Positions 1-11,372 of a stretch of DNA of 64,000 nt are shown in pieces. A program made the translations under genes and the position numbers. Each line of letters opens with the position of its first letter. The stretch's first letter is position 1. The stretch comes from Lujinxingia vulgaris (GTDB lineage Bacteria; Myxococcota_A; Bradymonadia; Bradymonadales; Bradymonadaceae). The DNA is taken from the NCBI RefSeq assembly GCF_007997005.1, contig NZ_VOSL01000048.1, positions 33,138-97,137 of the forward strand, in the 5' to 3' direction. The notes under the pieces are model-generated. The model was not told the DNA's origin, ran no database searches, and was given only the letters and a program-made list of their open reading frames with translations.

Positions 1-689
<689 letters not shown>

Positions 690-704
690 GCACCCATTGT
701 TGTC

Positions 705-728
705 GGGGCGCCACGAACAAGGCGCCCC
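705..728 (+). other. Intercistronic hairpin actB-actC
   Basis: GGGGCGCC (705-712) and GGCGCCCC (721-728) form a perfect 8-bp stem with an 8-nt loop. No T tract follows, so this is not a typical terminator. It is the first of several such hairpins in the operon and may stabilise or stage the mRNA. Confidence 0.5.
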
Positions 729-773
729 GGTCCCCCGATGTTTTGATCCACTGACGCTCCAAAGAGTTCCGGC

Positions 774-2205
<1,432 letters not shown>

Positions 2206-2213
<8 letters not shown>

Positions 2214-3111
2214 GGACAAAGAGACCAAAGAGACGCTGGAAGAGACCAGCGAAGAGACCGCCGCTGAGACCTCCGCAGAAGAAACGGAGACCAGCGCGAC
2301 CGACGCAGAGAACACCGCTGTGAACGACGCCGAAACCACCAAAGCCGAAGAAGGCGCCGAGGAAAGCGAGGCTTCCGAAGAAGCCGCCGCTACCGAAGAG
2401 AGCGACGCATCCGACGATGCAGCCGCTCAAGAGGCCGCTGCTTCTGAAGAGAGCGATGGCGAAGACGCCGAGGCCAGCTCGGATGACAACCCCGACGACG
2501 AGGTCGAGGAGTCTCACGAGAGCCTCACCGTCGCCGGCAACGGCGCCAGCGACGCGGTGGTTCCCCCGGCTGCGGGCGACGTCACCAACGGAGAAGGTAT
2601 GAAAGGCATCGCCGCCTACTTCGATCTTCCCGACGATCTGATGCTGGCCGCCGCGCACACCCGCGACTCCAAGTACGACGCCTTTGAAGCCTACTCGCCC
2701 TTCCCCATTCACGGGATGGACGACGCGATGGGCCTGGGCCGCTCCTGGATTCCCTGGGTGACCTTCGGCGCCGGCTCGGCGGGTTTTCTTACCGCCAACG
2801 CCATCCAGTTCTTCATGATGACCTTTGACTGGCCGATGATCGTCGGCGGCAAGCCCTACGCGCCCTGGCCCTCCTTTGTGCCGATCATGTTTGAGCTCAC
2901 CGTGCTCTTCGCCGGTGTCACCACCGCACTGGTGATGCTCATCGCGGCGGGTTGCTTCCGCAAGCCCTTCATCATCGACCCGGAGATCACCAAAGATCGC
3001 TTTGTGCTGTGGATCTCCGCCGACGACGACGCTTTTGATGCCGAAGAGGTCCGAGGCTTCCTCGAGACGCTCAACCCGGTTGAAATTCGAACCATCACGA
3101 AAGGCGCTTAA
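2206..3111 (+). CDS. actD: Alternative Complex III subunit ActD (DUF3341) with acidic N-terminal extension
   Basis: The protein has 301 residues from GTG 2206. Residues 1 to about 130 are a low-complexity stretch very rich in Glu, Asp, Ala, Ser and Thr with no hydrophobic segment. Residues from about 133 are a normal DUF3341 domain: a globular part with [11 protein letters not shown], then two transmembrane helices (about residues 180-205 and 222-248). ActD is a small membrane subunit of ACIII that packs against ActC/ActF. Canonical ActD is about 170-200 residues, so the extension is extra. An in-frame ATG at 2599 with its own GGAG would give a 170-residue canonical form, so two isoforms are possible. 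Confidence 0.9.
2590..2601 (+). promoter_or_regulatory. Internal RBS and ATG for a short ActD isoform
   Basis: GGAGAAGGT (2590-2598) stands directly before an in-frame ATG (2599). Initiation here would remove the acidic extension and give a 170-residue protein of normal ActD length. Whether it is used cannot be told from sequence. Confidence 0.45.
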
Positions 3112-3115
3112 TCTC

Positions 3116-3748
3116 ATGAGCATTCCAAGCACGCTAAAAACTCGCGTCGCTGTGACCGCGCTGGCCCTCCTGGGCGCCTCGTTCGTGGGCTGCATCTATG
3201 AGGTAGGGATCCCGGCCGACGGCAGCAAACAGATGGGTGAGCTGAACCCGATTGAGGGCATGCACAACCAGTCGAGCTACAAAGACCAGGAGGCACAGCC
3301 GGTCTTCCGCGCCGACCAGGTTCCCGGCATGCGCACCCCGCCCCCGGCCACCGTGCCGGTCGACGGTCAGCTTCGCCCCGATCAGCCCAGCCCCGACGCC
3401 AGCGCGCAGCTGGTCAACCCGGTGCCGGTCAACGCCCAGAGCCTGGAGTACGGCCGCTTCCTCTACCGCACCAACTGCGCGGTGTGTCACGGCAGCGAAG
3501 GCGCCGCCGACGGCACGATCGTCGTCTCCGGAGCCTACGGCGCGCCGCCGAGCCTGCTGACCGACAAGCTGCGCGGCTACGAGGACGGACGCATCTACCA
3601 CGTGGTCACCTACGGCCAGGGCGCGATGTGGGCCTACAAGAACAACCTCACCGATATGGAACGCTGGGCCGTGGTCAACTACGTGCGTGCCCTGCAACGG
3701 GCCGACTTCCCCGAGCCCATCGACCTGGATCGGATGCGCGACCAGTAA
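3116..3748 (+). CDS. actE: Alternative Complex III monohaem cytochrome c lipoprotein ActE
   Basis: ATG 3116, 4 nt after the actD stop, gives 210 residues. An upstream in-frame start exists but would overlap actD, so I reject it. The N-terminus is a lipoprotein signal with Cys26 after SFVG. A Pro-rich linker follows, then one class I cytochrome c domain with haem motif CAVCH (Cys121, Cys124, His125) and a candidate Met ligand in GQGAMW. ActE is the monohaem cytochrome that accepts electrons from ActB and hands them to a carrier or oxidase on the outer face of the inner membrane. Confidence 0.9.
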   Translation: MSIPSTLKTRVAVTALALLGASFVGCIYEVGIPADGSKQMGELNPIEGMHNQSSYKDQEAQPVFRADQVPGMRTPPPATVPVDGQLRPDQPSPDASAQLVNPVPVNAQSLEYGRFLYRTNCAVCHGSEGAADGTIVVSGAYGAPPSLLTDKLRGYEDGRIYHVVTYGQGAMWAYKNNLTDMERWAVVNYVRALQRADFPEPIDLDRMRDQ

Positions 3749-3818
3749 CCCCATTTGACTCACGGACGCGCACAGCGCTCTTTGAACGACCGTTGAATTA
3801 GCATAGAGGCAAACTCCA

Positions 3819-5081
3819 ATGGCTCACTCATCTCACCACCACGACATCGCGCCGCCTAAGCGCTTCGAGCTCCCCGGGGGCTTCCAGACAGCCGGACTCG
3901 CGCTCTTTGTGCTGGGCCTTGTGGTCTTTGTGGTCGGTCTCCTTATGGGAGAGTACAACGCGGTGCGCGCCTGGCGCGGCTACATCATCGGGTTCTGGTT
4001 TACCTTAAGCCTGGGACTCTCCGGCCCCTTCTTCATCGCCACGCAGTACCTGGCCAAGGCCGGTTGGAGTGTCGCGATTCGCCGCGTGCCCGAGGCCTTC
4101 GGCGCGTTCCTGCTGCCGGTGATCATCTTCGGCGCCATCGCGCTGCTCGGCGCCGAGACGCTCTTTAAGTGGCTACCGGCTGACCCGGCTGAGAACCACT
4201 ACATCGACGCGGTTGTCGCCGCCAAAAGCGGCTTCCTCAACTTCACCGGCATCGCGCTGACCACCATCGCCTCGACCCTGGCCTGGTTTGGTTTCTTCAC
4301 CTGGATGCGTCGCAACAGCCTCAAGCAGGATGAAGTCGGCGGCTACAAGCTCACCCACACCAACATCTGGGTCAGCGCCGGCTTCCTGCTGGTCTTCGTC
4401 ATCGGCTTCTCGTTCATGAGCTGGTACTGGATCATGTCGTTCAACGCGCACTGGTACTCCACGATGTTCTCGGTCTACGCGTTCGCCGGCCTCTTCCAGT
4501 CGGGCCTGAGCGTGATGGTGCTGATCATCCTCTACCTCAAGCGCCGCGGCTACTTCGGTGACACCGTGGGCACCCAGCACATCCACGACATGGGCAAGCT
4601 GGTCTTCGCCTTCACGGTCTTCTACGCCTACATCGGGTTCAGCCAGTTCCTGCTCATCTGGTACGCAAACATCCCCGAGGCCGCCGAGTGGTACGTCCAC
4701 CGTACGACCAACGGCTGGGGCTTCTTCCTCTTCATCCTGCCCTTCATCAAGTTCATCATCCCCTTCCTTCTTCTGCTCCCCCAGGAGCACAAGAAGAACA
4801 AGAACAACATCCTGCAGTACGTGTGCGGGTGGCTGATCCTCACCCAGCTCTACGAAGTGTGGCTCTGGGTGGCGCCCTACCCCTCCATCAAAGGTAGCTA
4901 CTCGCCGCTGTGGCCGGTCTTTGAGCTTCCGATCGCCCTGGGCTTTGTCGGCCTCTTCATCGTGGTCGTCGGTCGCTCACTGGCCAAGCACAACCTGGTG
5001 CCGCTCAAAGATCCCTTCCTGGCTGAGAGCATCCCGCACTCCCACGATCACCTCATCTACCCCAACGGCAAGCCGGAGTAA
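3819..5081 (+). CDS. actF: Alternative Complex III membrane subunit ActF (NrfD-like)
   Basis: The 420-residue polytopic protein has about ten hydrophobic segments and a His-rich N-terminus (HSSHHHD). It is the second NrfD-like subunit of ACIII and is homologous to ActC. The pair forms the membrane core that may take part in proton movement. The conserved block KLVFAFTVFYAYIGFSQF and the following Trp/Tyr-rich loop are characteristic. It follows actE after a 70-nt gap and closes the act set. A His/Asp motif near the C-terminus (HSHDH) might bind metal, but this is speculation. Confidence 0.92.
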   Translation: MAHSSHHHDIAPPKRFELPGGFQTAGLALFVLGLVVFVVGLLMGEYNAVRAWRGYIIGFWFTLSLGLSGPFFIATQYLAKAGWSVAIRRVPEAFGAFLLPVIIFGAIALLGAETLFKWLPADPAENHYIDAVVAAKSGFLNFTGIALTTIASTLAWFGFFTWMRRNSLKQDEVGGYKLTHTNIWVSAGFLLVFVIGFSFMSWYWIMSFNAHWYSTMFSVYAFAGLFQSGLSVMVLIILYLKRRGYFGDTVGTQHIHDMGKLVFAFTVFYAYIGFSQFLLIWYANIPEAAEWYVHRTTNGWGFFLFILPFIKFIIPFLLLLPQEHKKNKNNILQYVCGWLILTQLYEVWLWVAPYPSIKGSYSPLWPVFELPIALGFVGLFIVVVGRSLAKHNLVPLKDPFLAESIPHSHDHLIYPNGKPE

Positions 5082-5140
5082 GTCTTAGCTTATCCGAACG
5101 CTCTTGAGGTTCTGGCATCCACGCTCTTCGCAGTGACGTC

Positions 5141-6541
5141 ATGAAAAACGCTACGCTTAAAAATGGTCTTAAAATCGCGCTGGTCACCGGCGGCATGGTC
5201 GCCCTGATCCCGACTGTCTACGGGCAGGGAATCGGGCTGCAGACCCTTGACCGCATGCTGGTGCCGACCCCCCAGAAGATCGAACGCGGGGAGAAGGTCT
5301 TCGCCGAACAGTGTGCCACCTGCCACGGCGATCAAGGCCGGGGCGGGGCCGAGCTCGCCGAGCGCAACGGCGCCCAGGGCTTTGTCGGCACCGAGGTGGA
5401 GCGCTCCGGTCTGGAGTCGATCTACAGCGTCGTCGCCCACGGCTACGCCACCGAGAACTTCGAGCACACGCCCTTCAACAACCTGTTCTTTCAGGATCAG
5501 TGGGCCGTCTCGCACTACGTGCACAGCCTGATCGACAACCCCAACCCGGTGCCGACGGAGCTCTCCGAGCGCATCCGTCGTGAAGCCGAGTTCGGCGTGT
5601 GCGACCCCGAGATTCGCGTGGGCATCGCCGATCTGGTGGAGCCCTCGGGGGATGAGCAGCTTGCTAAGGGCGAAGAGGTTTTCGCGCAGCAGTGCGCCTC
5701 CTGCCACGGTGCCCAGGGTAAAGGTGACGGCCCTGCCGGCGGCGCGCTCAACCCGCCGCCGCGTAACTTCGAGGCCCCGCCCGCCGACTGGACCAATGGC
5801 ACCAGCGCCCTGGCGATCTACAACACCCTCTTTGCGGGCATCTCCGGCACCTCGATGCCCGCCTACGGCCACCTCCCGGAAGAAGAGCTCTGGGCGCTCA
5901 CCCACTATGTGCGTGAGTCCTTTATCCCCGAGCAGAACCAGGAACCGGCCACCGATGAGCAGGTCAACGACGTCTGCCGCTCGCTGAGCGCCCCCCCGCG
6001 TCCCGACGCCATCCCGGTGAACGACGCGATGCGCTTCCTGGCCGCCGACGCCGCTGAGAACCGCCTGATTCGTCTCGGCCAGTACGGCGACCCGGTGCTC
6101 GCCGCCGACGCCAACGCCGCCGACGGTCAGCAGGTTTACGGTCAGATGTGCGCCAGCTGCCACGGCAGTCAGGGCGCCGGCGCTCGCAACGTGGGCCCTT
6201 ACGGCGCCTTCCCGCCCTTCCTTTACATCAACGTCGGGCGTCTGGTTCCGGCCTCGGTCGGCGGCACCTACCAGGACGTCGCCGCGCGCACCATCGGCGG
6301 TGTTCACGCGACCCTTCCCAACATGACTCCGGCAGCGTCGCTCTCGGAGAAAAACTGGAAGGACCTGCAGGCCTATGTCGCTGGATTCGAAGGCGAAGGT
6401 AGCGAGCGCGTCACCACCGAACAGCCCGTCGACGAGACCACCGCGCCTGCGGATACCACCGGCGAGATCCCCGCCGACGGTCAGGCAGAGCCCGGTGCGG
6501 TCACGACCCCTGAAGTGGAAGATCCGGCCACCGAGCCTTAA
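5141..6541 (+). CDS. Secreted three-haem cytochrome c
   Basis: The 466-residue protein has an N-terminal signal or anchor (residues about 10-29) and three c-type haem motifs: CATCH (Cys58, Cys61, His62), CASCH (Cys185, Cys188, His189) and CASCH (Cys337, Cys340, His341). Each sits in a domain of about 130 residues, which points to triplication of a class I cytochrome c. The last 50 residues are an acidic Thr/Pro/Glu tail. It lies between actF and ctaC, where the canonical act operon often encodes the pentahaem ActA elsewhere, so it may play the ActA role or shuttle electrons to the caa3 oxidase. ATG 5141 precedes a clean signal peptide. The assignment as a multihaem cytochrome is firm; the partner is inferred. 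Confidence 0.85.
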   Translation: MKNATLKNGLKIALVTGGMVALIPTVYGQGIGLQTLDRMLVPTPQKIERGEKVFAEQCATCHGDQGRGGAELAERNGAQGFVGTEVERSGLESIYSVVAHGYATENFEHTPFNNLFFQDQWAVSHYVHSLIDNPNPVPTELSERIRREAEFGVCDPEIRVGIADLVEPSGDEQLAKGEEVFAQQCASCHGAQGKGDGPAGGALNPPPRNFEAPPADWTNGTSALAIYNTLFAGISGTSMPAYGHLPEEELWALTHYVRESFIPEQNQEPATDEQVNDVCRSLSAPPRPDAIPVNDAMRFLAADAAENRLIRLGQYGDPVLAADANAADGQQVYGQMCASCHGSQGAGARNVGPYGAFPPFLYINVGRLVPASVGGTYQDVAARTIGGVHATLPNMTPAASLSEKNWKDLQAYVAGFEGEGSERVTTEQPVDETTAPADTTGEIPADGQAEPGAVTTPEVEDPATEP

Positions 6542-6554
6542 AACCTGATTTAAT

Positions 6555-6572
6555 CGCCGCCTTCGGGCGGCG
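6555..6572 (+). other. Intercistronic hairpin before ctaC
   Basis: CGCCGCC-TTCG-GGCGGCG is a 7-bp GC stem closed by a stable UUCG-type tetraloop. No T tract follows. It separates the cytochrome c gene from the oxidase genes and could limit readthrough or block 3' decay. Confidence 0.5.
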
Positions 6573-6667
6573 AGCTCATTGACTTCACGCTCTGCGTTAT
6601 GAACGCTTCAACCTCCAGTCAACCGTCGCAGATGCTGGGCCTCGCGCCTTCGACGAACGGCAACCTT

Positions 6668-8269
6668 ATGAGTAAAAAAACCATGAGCGGCTATTTTAAC
6701 CCTCGCCACCTCAAGCGCGCCGCGCTGCTCCTCGCGCTCACTCTCGCGCTGCTGATCCCGGCGACTGCGTTCGCTGTCCCCGGCTCCGGGGAGTTCATCG
6801 CCCACTACACCGAGAACGGTCGCGAGATGACCGGGCTCTACAACATGGTCGCCAAGATCTGTCTGGCGGTACTGATCATTGTAGAGGTAGTGCTGTTCGC
6901 GGCGATTATTAAGTTCCGCCGCCGTAGCGATGACGAGCGTCCGCTGCAGAATCACGGCAACCTGGTCCTGGAGATTGGCTGGACCTCCGCCGCCGCCCTC
7001 GCGCAGATCTGGATCGGTGTGGCCACCATCAACGTCATGTTCGCTACCGAAGTCATCCCCGACGACATCGACATGACCGTCGAAGCCGTGGCCTACCAGT
7101 GGGACTGGCAGTTTGTGTATCCCGACCACGGTGGCCTGGTGCACGGCGACCTGGTGGTGCCTGCGAACACCAACATCAAACTTGAGGTGACCTCGCGCGA
7201 CGTCATCCACTCCATCTTCGTTCCCGACCTGGGGATTAAGATGGACGCCGTCCCCGGTCGCTTTAACTACTGGTGGTTCCGCGCCGATGGCCCGGTCAAC
7301 CAGGTTCGCGTCGATGAGTTCGCCACGGTCGAGCGCCCCGAGCGTGAGTACGTCACCACGCGCCCTGACTTCATGCAGACCCGCGACGACGCTACCAACA
7401 AGACCATCTCCGGCCTTGAGCAGCGCGTCACCTACCTGGGTCGCTCGCGCACCGTCGAAGAGGTCTCGCCCTACGCCAACTACAGCGCCATTGAGTACCA
7501 GGGCACCTGCACCGAGCTCTGCGGTCTTGGCCACTGGGACATGTACTTCCGTGCAGTGGTGATGACCCCGTCGAGCTTCCGCCAGTGGGTCTTTGATATG
7601 CAGAACGCCGTCACCGAAGCCAACGGCCCCGACGTCTTTGCCGCGCGCTGCGCCACCTGCCACGGTGAGAGTGGTCAGGGCCAGGGCGAGCAGTTCCCCA
7701 GCCTGGTGGGCGCCGCCCGCGTGGTCGAAGAGGGCCAGAAGGACTCCCACATCCAGCTTGTGCTCCAGGGCCAGGGTGTGATGCCGGCCTTCGGACAGAT
7801 CCTCAACGACGCCGAAGTCACCGCCGTCGTCAACCACGAGCGCCTCAGCTGGGGTAACGCCGGTGGCGAGGTGACCGACGAAGATGTCGCGCGGGTTCGC
7901 GAGTCGTTGGGCCTTCCGCCCTTCCCGGCCGGTGGTGTGGAGCCGACTCCGACCCCCGACCTGATTGCCGCTGGCGAACGCATCTACGAGAGCTGTGTGA
8001 GCTGTCACGGACGCGACGGTCAGGGTCCGGATTACATCCCCTCGCTGGTCAACAACAGCAAAGTTAACGGCGATGTTGCCGCTCTGGCGGAGCTTCTTAT
8101 CAAGGGTGCTGACAGCGACCAGTGGCCTGGCGAGAAGAGCCCGGTTGCCCGTTCCATGACCGACTTCCAGCTGGCCTCCTTGCTCACCTACCTGCGCGGC
8201 TCCTTCGGCAACGAGAGCGACCCGGTGCAGCCCGGCGACATCGAGCGCATCCGGCGCGACATCAACTGA
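6668..8269 (+). CDS. ctaC: caa3-type cytochrome c oxidase subunit II with two cytochrome c domains
   Basis: I choose ATG 6668 (533 residues) because MSKK begins a normal signal peptide; the ATG at 6599 adds only 23 non-conserved residues. Two transmembrane helices precede the cupredoxin domain. The CuA ligands are visible: His181, then CTELCGLGHWDM with Cys281, Cys285, His289 and Met292. About 100 residues separate His181 from Cys281, against about 35 in Paracoccus subunit II, so there is an insertion of about 65 residues before the CuA loop. Two haem c motifs follow: CATCH (Cys328, Cys331, His332) and CVSCH (Cys443, Cys446, His447). A caa3 subunit II usually has one. Electrons enter at the haems, pass to CuA and on to subunit I. 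Confidence 0.95.
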   Translation: MSKKTMSGYFNPRHLKRAALLLALTLALLIPATAFAVPGSGEFIAHYTENGREMTGLYNMVAKICLAVLIIVEVVLFAAIIKFRRRSDDERPLQNHGNLVLEIGWTSAAALAQIWIGVATINVMFATEVIPDDIDMTVEAVAYQWDWQFVYPDHGGLVHGDLVVPANTNIKLEVTSRDVIHSIFVPDLGIKMDAVPGRFNYWWFRADGPVNQVRVDEFATVERPEREYVTTRPDFMQTRDDATNKTISGLEQRVTYLGRSRTVEEVSPYANYSAIEYQGTCTELCGLGHWDMYFRAVVMTPSSFRQWVFDMQNAVTEANGPDVFAARCATCHGESGQGQGEQFPSLVGAARVVEEGQKDSHIQLVLQGQGVMPAFGQILNDAEVTAVVNHERLSWGNAGGEVTDEDVARVRESLGLPPFPAGGVEPTPTPDLIAAGERIYESCVSCHGRDGQGPDYIPSLVNNSKVNGDVAALAELLIKGADSDQWPGEKSPVARSMTDFQLASLLTYLRGSFGNESDPVQPGDIERIRRDIN

Positions 8270-8321
8270 GACGATCGAGATTGGCGCGCTCCAACGCGTG
8301 CTATCAGTAGACTTACACTTG

Positions 8322-8340
8322 GGGGAGCCTCGGGCTCCCC
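8322..8340 (+). other. Intercistronic hairpin ctaC-ctaD
   Basis: GGGGAGCC-TCG-GGCTCCCC is a perfect 8-bp stem with a 3-nt loop, 33 nt before the ctaD start. No T tract follows. Confidence 0.5.
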
Positions 8341-8373
8341 ATGCAGGCACATAAAGCGGCGAGGCATCGCATC

Positions 8374-10044
8374 ATGGAAATCAAGGCCAAAGGTTACCTG
8401 TCTCCTCTCACCGAAGAGGCCAAGACCTCCCTGTGGGTCTATCTCAAGGAATGGGCGTGCACGACGGACGCCAAACGTATCGGGATCATGTATCTGCTCT
8501 TCGCCACGTTTATGGCGATCTGGGGCGGCATCTTGTCGGTCATCATCCGTTTGGAACTGGCACAGCACGGCCCGGACCTGATCATGGACGCGTCGTTCTA
8601 CAACGCGCTGCCCGGGATGCACGCCACGGCGATGATTTTCTTCTTCATCATCCCCGCGTTCACCGGGGTGGCCAACTTCGTGGTGCCCATTCAAATCGGC
8701 GCCCCGGATATGGCCTTTCCCAAGCTCAACAACGCAGCATTCTGGATCCTACCCCCGGCAGCCATCCTGACCTTCGCGGGCTTCTTTATGAACAGCCTTC
8801 CGGAGTTCGGTTGGACGGCCTATCCGCCGCTCTCCAACTCGGTCTACTCCCCCATCTGGGGCGCGGACTTCTGGGTCATTGGCCTGATTCTGGTCGGTGT
8901 GAGTTCGACCCTGGGCGCGGTGAACTTCCTTGCGACCGTCTTTAATATGCGATGCAAGGGTATGAAGTTGTTCCAGCTTCCGCTCTTCACCTGGGCGATG
9001 ACGGTCACCAGCTTTTTGATTCTGGCAGCCACTCCCGTGCTTACAAGCGCGCTGCTGATGTTGACCTTTGAGCGCATGTTCCCCGGCGTCTTCTACTTCT
9101 TTAACCCCGCTGGCGGCGGCGACCCGATCCTCTACCAGCACCTCTTCTGGTTCTACTCCCACCCCGCTGTCTACATCATGATTCTGCCCGGCTTCGGCAT
9201 GGTCAGCGAGGTCATTCAGGTCTTCAGCCGTAAGCACATCTTCGGCTACGTGCTTATGGTGTGGTCGATGATTGCCATCGCCGTGCTCGGCTTTCTGGTC
9301 TGGGCCCACCACATGTTCGCAACGGGTATCGCGCTTGAGATTCGCGTAGGCTTTATGTTCCTCACCATGCTGATCGCGGTGCCCACGGGCATCAAGATTT
9401 TCAGCTGGCTCGCCACGATGTGGGGAGGCTCGATCAAGTTCGACACACCGATGCTCTTCGCGACCGCTTTCCTTGGGATGTTTACCATCGGTGGCCTCTC
9501 CGGGGTTGTTGTGGCTGCGGTCCCGGTTGATATTCAGCTTCACGACACCTACTACGTCGTCGCCCACATCCACTACGTGCTCGTCGCCGGCTCGCTGATG
9601 ACCGCCTTCGCCGGTGTGTACTTCTGGTTCCCCAAGTTCACCGGCCGCTTCTACAATGAGCTGCTCGGCAAGGTGCACTTCTGGCTGACGGCTATTTTCA
9701 TCAACGTGACCTTCTTCATCCAACACTGGTTGGGGATGAAGGGCATGCCACGCCGCTACTACGACTACGACCCGTCGTTTGAGCTCGCCAACCTGATCTC
9801 CTCGGTGGGTTCGGTGGTGCTCTTCCTGGCGCAGTTCATCTTCATTGCCAACATGATCTGGAGCTGGCGCAACGGGAAAGTGGCCGAAGACAACGCCTGG
9901 AAGGACGGGTTTACCCTGGAGTGGCAGATCACCTCGCCGCCCGACCACCACAACTTCCACCACGAGCCTTACTGGAAGCCGCTGATTCGCCAGCACGTCG
10001 GCCCGGACCAGCCCGGCGGGCTGTGGCATCGCTACGACGACTGA
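8374..10044 (+). CDS. ctaD: caa3-type cytochrome c oxidase subunit I, A2 proton-channel type
   Basis: ATG 8374 (556 residues) is favoured; the in-frame ATG at 8341 adds 11 residues that overlap the hairpin. Metal ligands are in place: His83 (haem a), His263, His312 and His313 (CuB), His398 (haem a3), His400 (haem a), with Tyr267 as the cross-linked tyrosine. The CuB helix reads YSHPAVY, so the glutamate of the A1-type GHPEVY motif is absent and a Tyr-Ser pair stands before the His. That is the A2 signature known from Thermus and Rhodothermus caa3 oxidases. The enzyme reduces oxygen to water and pumps protons. Subunits II, III and IV flank it. Confidence 0.96.
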   Translation: MEIKAKGYLSPLTEEAKTSLWVYLKEWACTTDAKRIGIMYLLFATFMAIWGGILSVIIRLELAQHGPDLIMDASFYNALPGMHATAMIFFFIIPAFTGVANFVVPIQIGAPDMAFPKLNNAAFWILPPAAILTFAGFFMNSLPEFGWTAYPPLSNSVYSPIWGADFWVIGLILVGVSSTLGAVNFLATVFNMRCKGMKLFQLPLFTWAMTVTSFLILAATPVLTSALLMLTFERMFPGVFYFFNPAGGGDPILYQHLFWFYSHPAVYIMILPGFGMVSEVIQVFSRKHIFGYVLMVWSMIAIAVLGFLVWAHHMFATGIALEIRVGFMFLTMLIAVPTGIKIFSWLATMWGGSIKFDTPMLFATAFLGMFTIGGLSGVVVAAVPVDIQLHDTYYVVAHIHYVLVAGSLMTAFAGVYFWFPKFTGRFYNELLGKVHFWLTAIFINVTFFIQHWLGMKGMPRRYYDYDPSFELANLISSVGSVVLFLAQFIFIANMIWSWRNGKVAEDNAWKDGFTLEWQITSPPDHHNFHHEPYWKPLIRQHVGPDQPGGLWHRYDD

Positions 10045-10058
10045 TCTTCGCAGGGGGT

Positions 10059-10082
10059 GGCGCCGCATCACCACGCGGCGCC
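10059..10082 (+). other. Intercistronic hairpin ctaD-ctaE
   Basis: GGCGCCGC and GCGGCGCC form a perfect 8-bp stem around the loop ATCACCAC. It is the same size and composition as the actB-actC hairpin. Confidence 0.5.
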
Positions 10083-10134
10083 TCTCACCTCGGTCTCACC
10101 TGATACGAGCTATTGACTTTAAGAGGTCCTTGAA

Positions 10135-10776
10135 ATGGCATCACAAAACGCCTCCCTTGCGGCTGACTCCATGATCGGTGAAGAGTCGTTGGGTGTTACC
10201 AACGGCAAGCTGGGCATGTGGGCATTTCTGGTCATGGACGCCATGACCTTTGCCGGCCTTTTGGCCGGTTACGCCCGCCTGCGCTGGACTCCGGGCAGTG
10301 ACTGGCCGCTTCCCATCGAAGCGTTCGGCTTCACCGGCATTCAGCTCACCGCGCTCAACACCTTCATCCTGATTTGCTCCAGCGTCTCCATGGTCCACGT
10401 GCTCGCCGAGCAGATGCGTGGCAACATGGAGCGCGCCAAGAAGTGGATGCTCTTCACGATTTTCGGCGGGCTCGTCTTCCTGGGCATCCAGGGCTTTGAG
10501 TGGACGCACCTGATCATGGATATGTGGCCCTACCTCTTCGATGAGGGCTACGAGGCCGCCTACAGCGTGAACTTCGCGGCGACCTTCTTCATCCTGACCG
10601 GCTTCCACGGCATGCACGTCTCGGTCGGCGTGATCTACAATGTGATCATCTACCTGGGTCTGCGCAGCGGAAAGATCACCAAAGACGACACCTCGGTCGT
10701 CGAGATCGCCGGACTTTACTGGCACTTCGTTGACCTGGTGTGGATTCTGGTCTTCACCTTCGTCTACCTGATTTAA
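10135..10776 (+). CDS. ctaE: Cytochrome c oxidase subunit III
   Basis: The 213-residue membrane protein has about five helices, typical of bacterial subunit III. The blocks GKLGMWAFLVMDAMTFAG near the N-terminus, TGFHGMHVSVGV and YWHFVDLVWI near the C-terminus are family hallmarks. Subunit III binds subunit I and supports sustained turnover. It follows ctaD after 90 nt. An AGAGGT-like Shine-Dalgarno stands a few bases before ATG 10135. Confidence 0.95.
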   Translation: MASQNASLAADSMIGEESLGVTNGKLGMWAFLVMDAMTFAGLLAGYARLRWTPGSDWPLPIEAFGFTGIQLTALNTFILICSSVSMVHVLAEQMRGNMERAKKWMLFTIFGGLVFLGIQGFEWTHLIMDMWPYLFDEGYEAAYSVNFAATFFILTGFHGMHVSVGVIYNVIIYLGLRSGKITKDDTSVVEIAGLYWHFVDLVWILVFTFVYLI

Positions 10777-10793
10777 AGGTGCCCCGGCGCCTT
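10776..10793 (+). other. Intercistronic hairpin ctaE-ctaF
   Basis: A 7-bp stem with one G-T pair (AAGGTGC / GCGCCTT, loop CCCG) starts at the last base of the ctaE stop codon. No T tract follows. Confidence 0.35.
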
Positions 10794-10827
10794 GTGATAC
10801 GAATCAACGCTTTCACAGGACTTTGAC

Positions 10828-11166
10828 ATGGCTTCTCACGACGCAACGAGTGATCCCAACGAGGGCTGGGGCTGGGGCTTTGACTTCCTCTACAGCCAGT
10901 ACATGTGGGTCTGGCTGGCGCTGCTCATCCTGACGCTGGTGGAGGTGGTGATCCCCGAGCCGGAGATCATCGGGCTGAGCTTCCAGTTCTCGCGCCCCTT
11001 TGTGGTGATCTCGCTTATCAGCCTGGCGCTGGTAAAGACCTGGATGGTCGCCTGGTACTACATGCACCTGATCGCCGAGCGCCCCTCGATCATTTTGATC
11101 GCCTGCGCACCCTTTCTCTTCTCGCTCTTCCTGACCATCGGCATCTTCCCGTGGAACGGAGGCTGA
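10828..11166 (+). CDS. ctaF: Cytochrome c oxidase subunit IV (prokaryotic)
   Basis: The 112-residue protein has three hydrophobic helices after a Gly/Trp-rich start. It matches the prokaryotic subunit IV family (COX4_pro), with the conserved core VKTWMVAWYYMHL in the second helix region. In this family the Met-His pair in that helix is conserved. It is the last gene of the operon and is followed 44 nt later by a strong terminator. Confidence 0.9.
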   Translation: MASHDATSDPNEGWGWGFDFLYSQYMWVWLALLILTLVEVVIPEPEIIGLSFQFSRPFVVISLISLALVKTWMVAWYYMHLIAERPSIILIACAPFLFSLFLTIGIFPWNGG

Positions 11167-11209
11167 GTCGCCGACACGGCGTCACGGCATAGCGACCCTG
11201 TAGCATCTG

Positions 11210-11251
11210 ACACCTCGCCGCCCGTCTTCCGGGCCGCGAGGTGTTTGTTTT
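11210..11251 (+). terminator. Rho-independent terminator of the act-cta operon
   Basis: ACACCTCGC (11210-11218) pairs with GCGAGGTGT (11236-11244), and an inner GCCCG/CGGGC (11220-11224 / 11230-11234) extends the stem. TTTGTTTT follows. This is a strong intrinsic terminator and marks the end of the respiratory transcript. Confidence 0.88.
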
Positions 11252-11372
11252 GTGAGGGCAGGTCGCGACAATTTGCCCTCTTGGCTTGAAAGTGTCTGCC
11301 GCTCATGATTAGTTTGCGGCGCTCCGGGCTCCGGCAAGAGAGCCCTGGTCCCTCCCGCACCACCCCCCATTG

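Noticed and set aside
8749..10074. A 441-codon frame antisense to ctaD
   Set aside because: It lies opposite the conserved metal ligands of subunit I and has no domain.
11286..11309. A promoter TTGAAA...CATGAT before ctaB
   Set aside because: The spacer is only 12 nt, so the boxes cannot work as a sigma70 pair.
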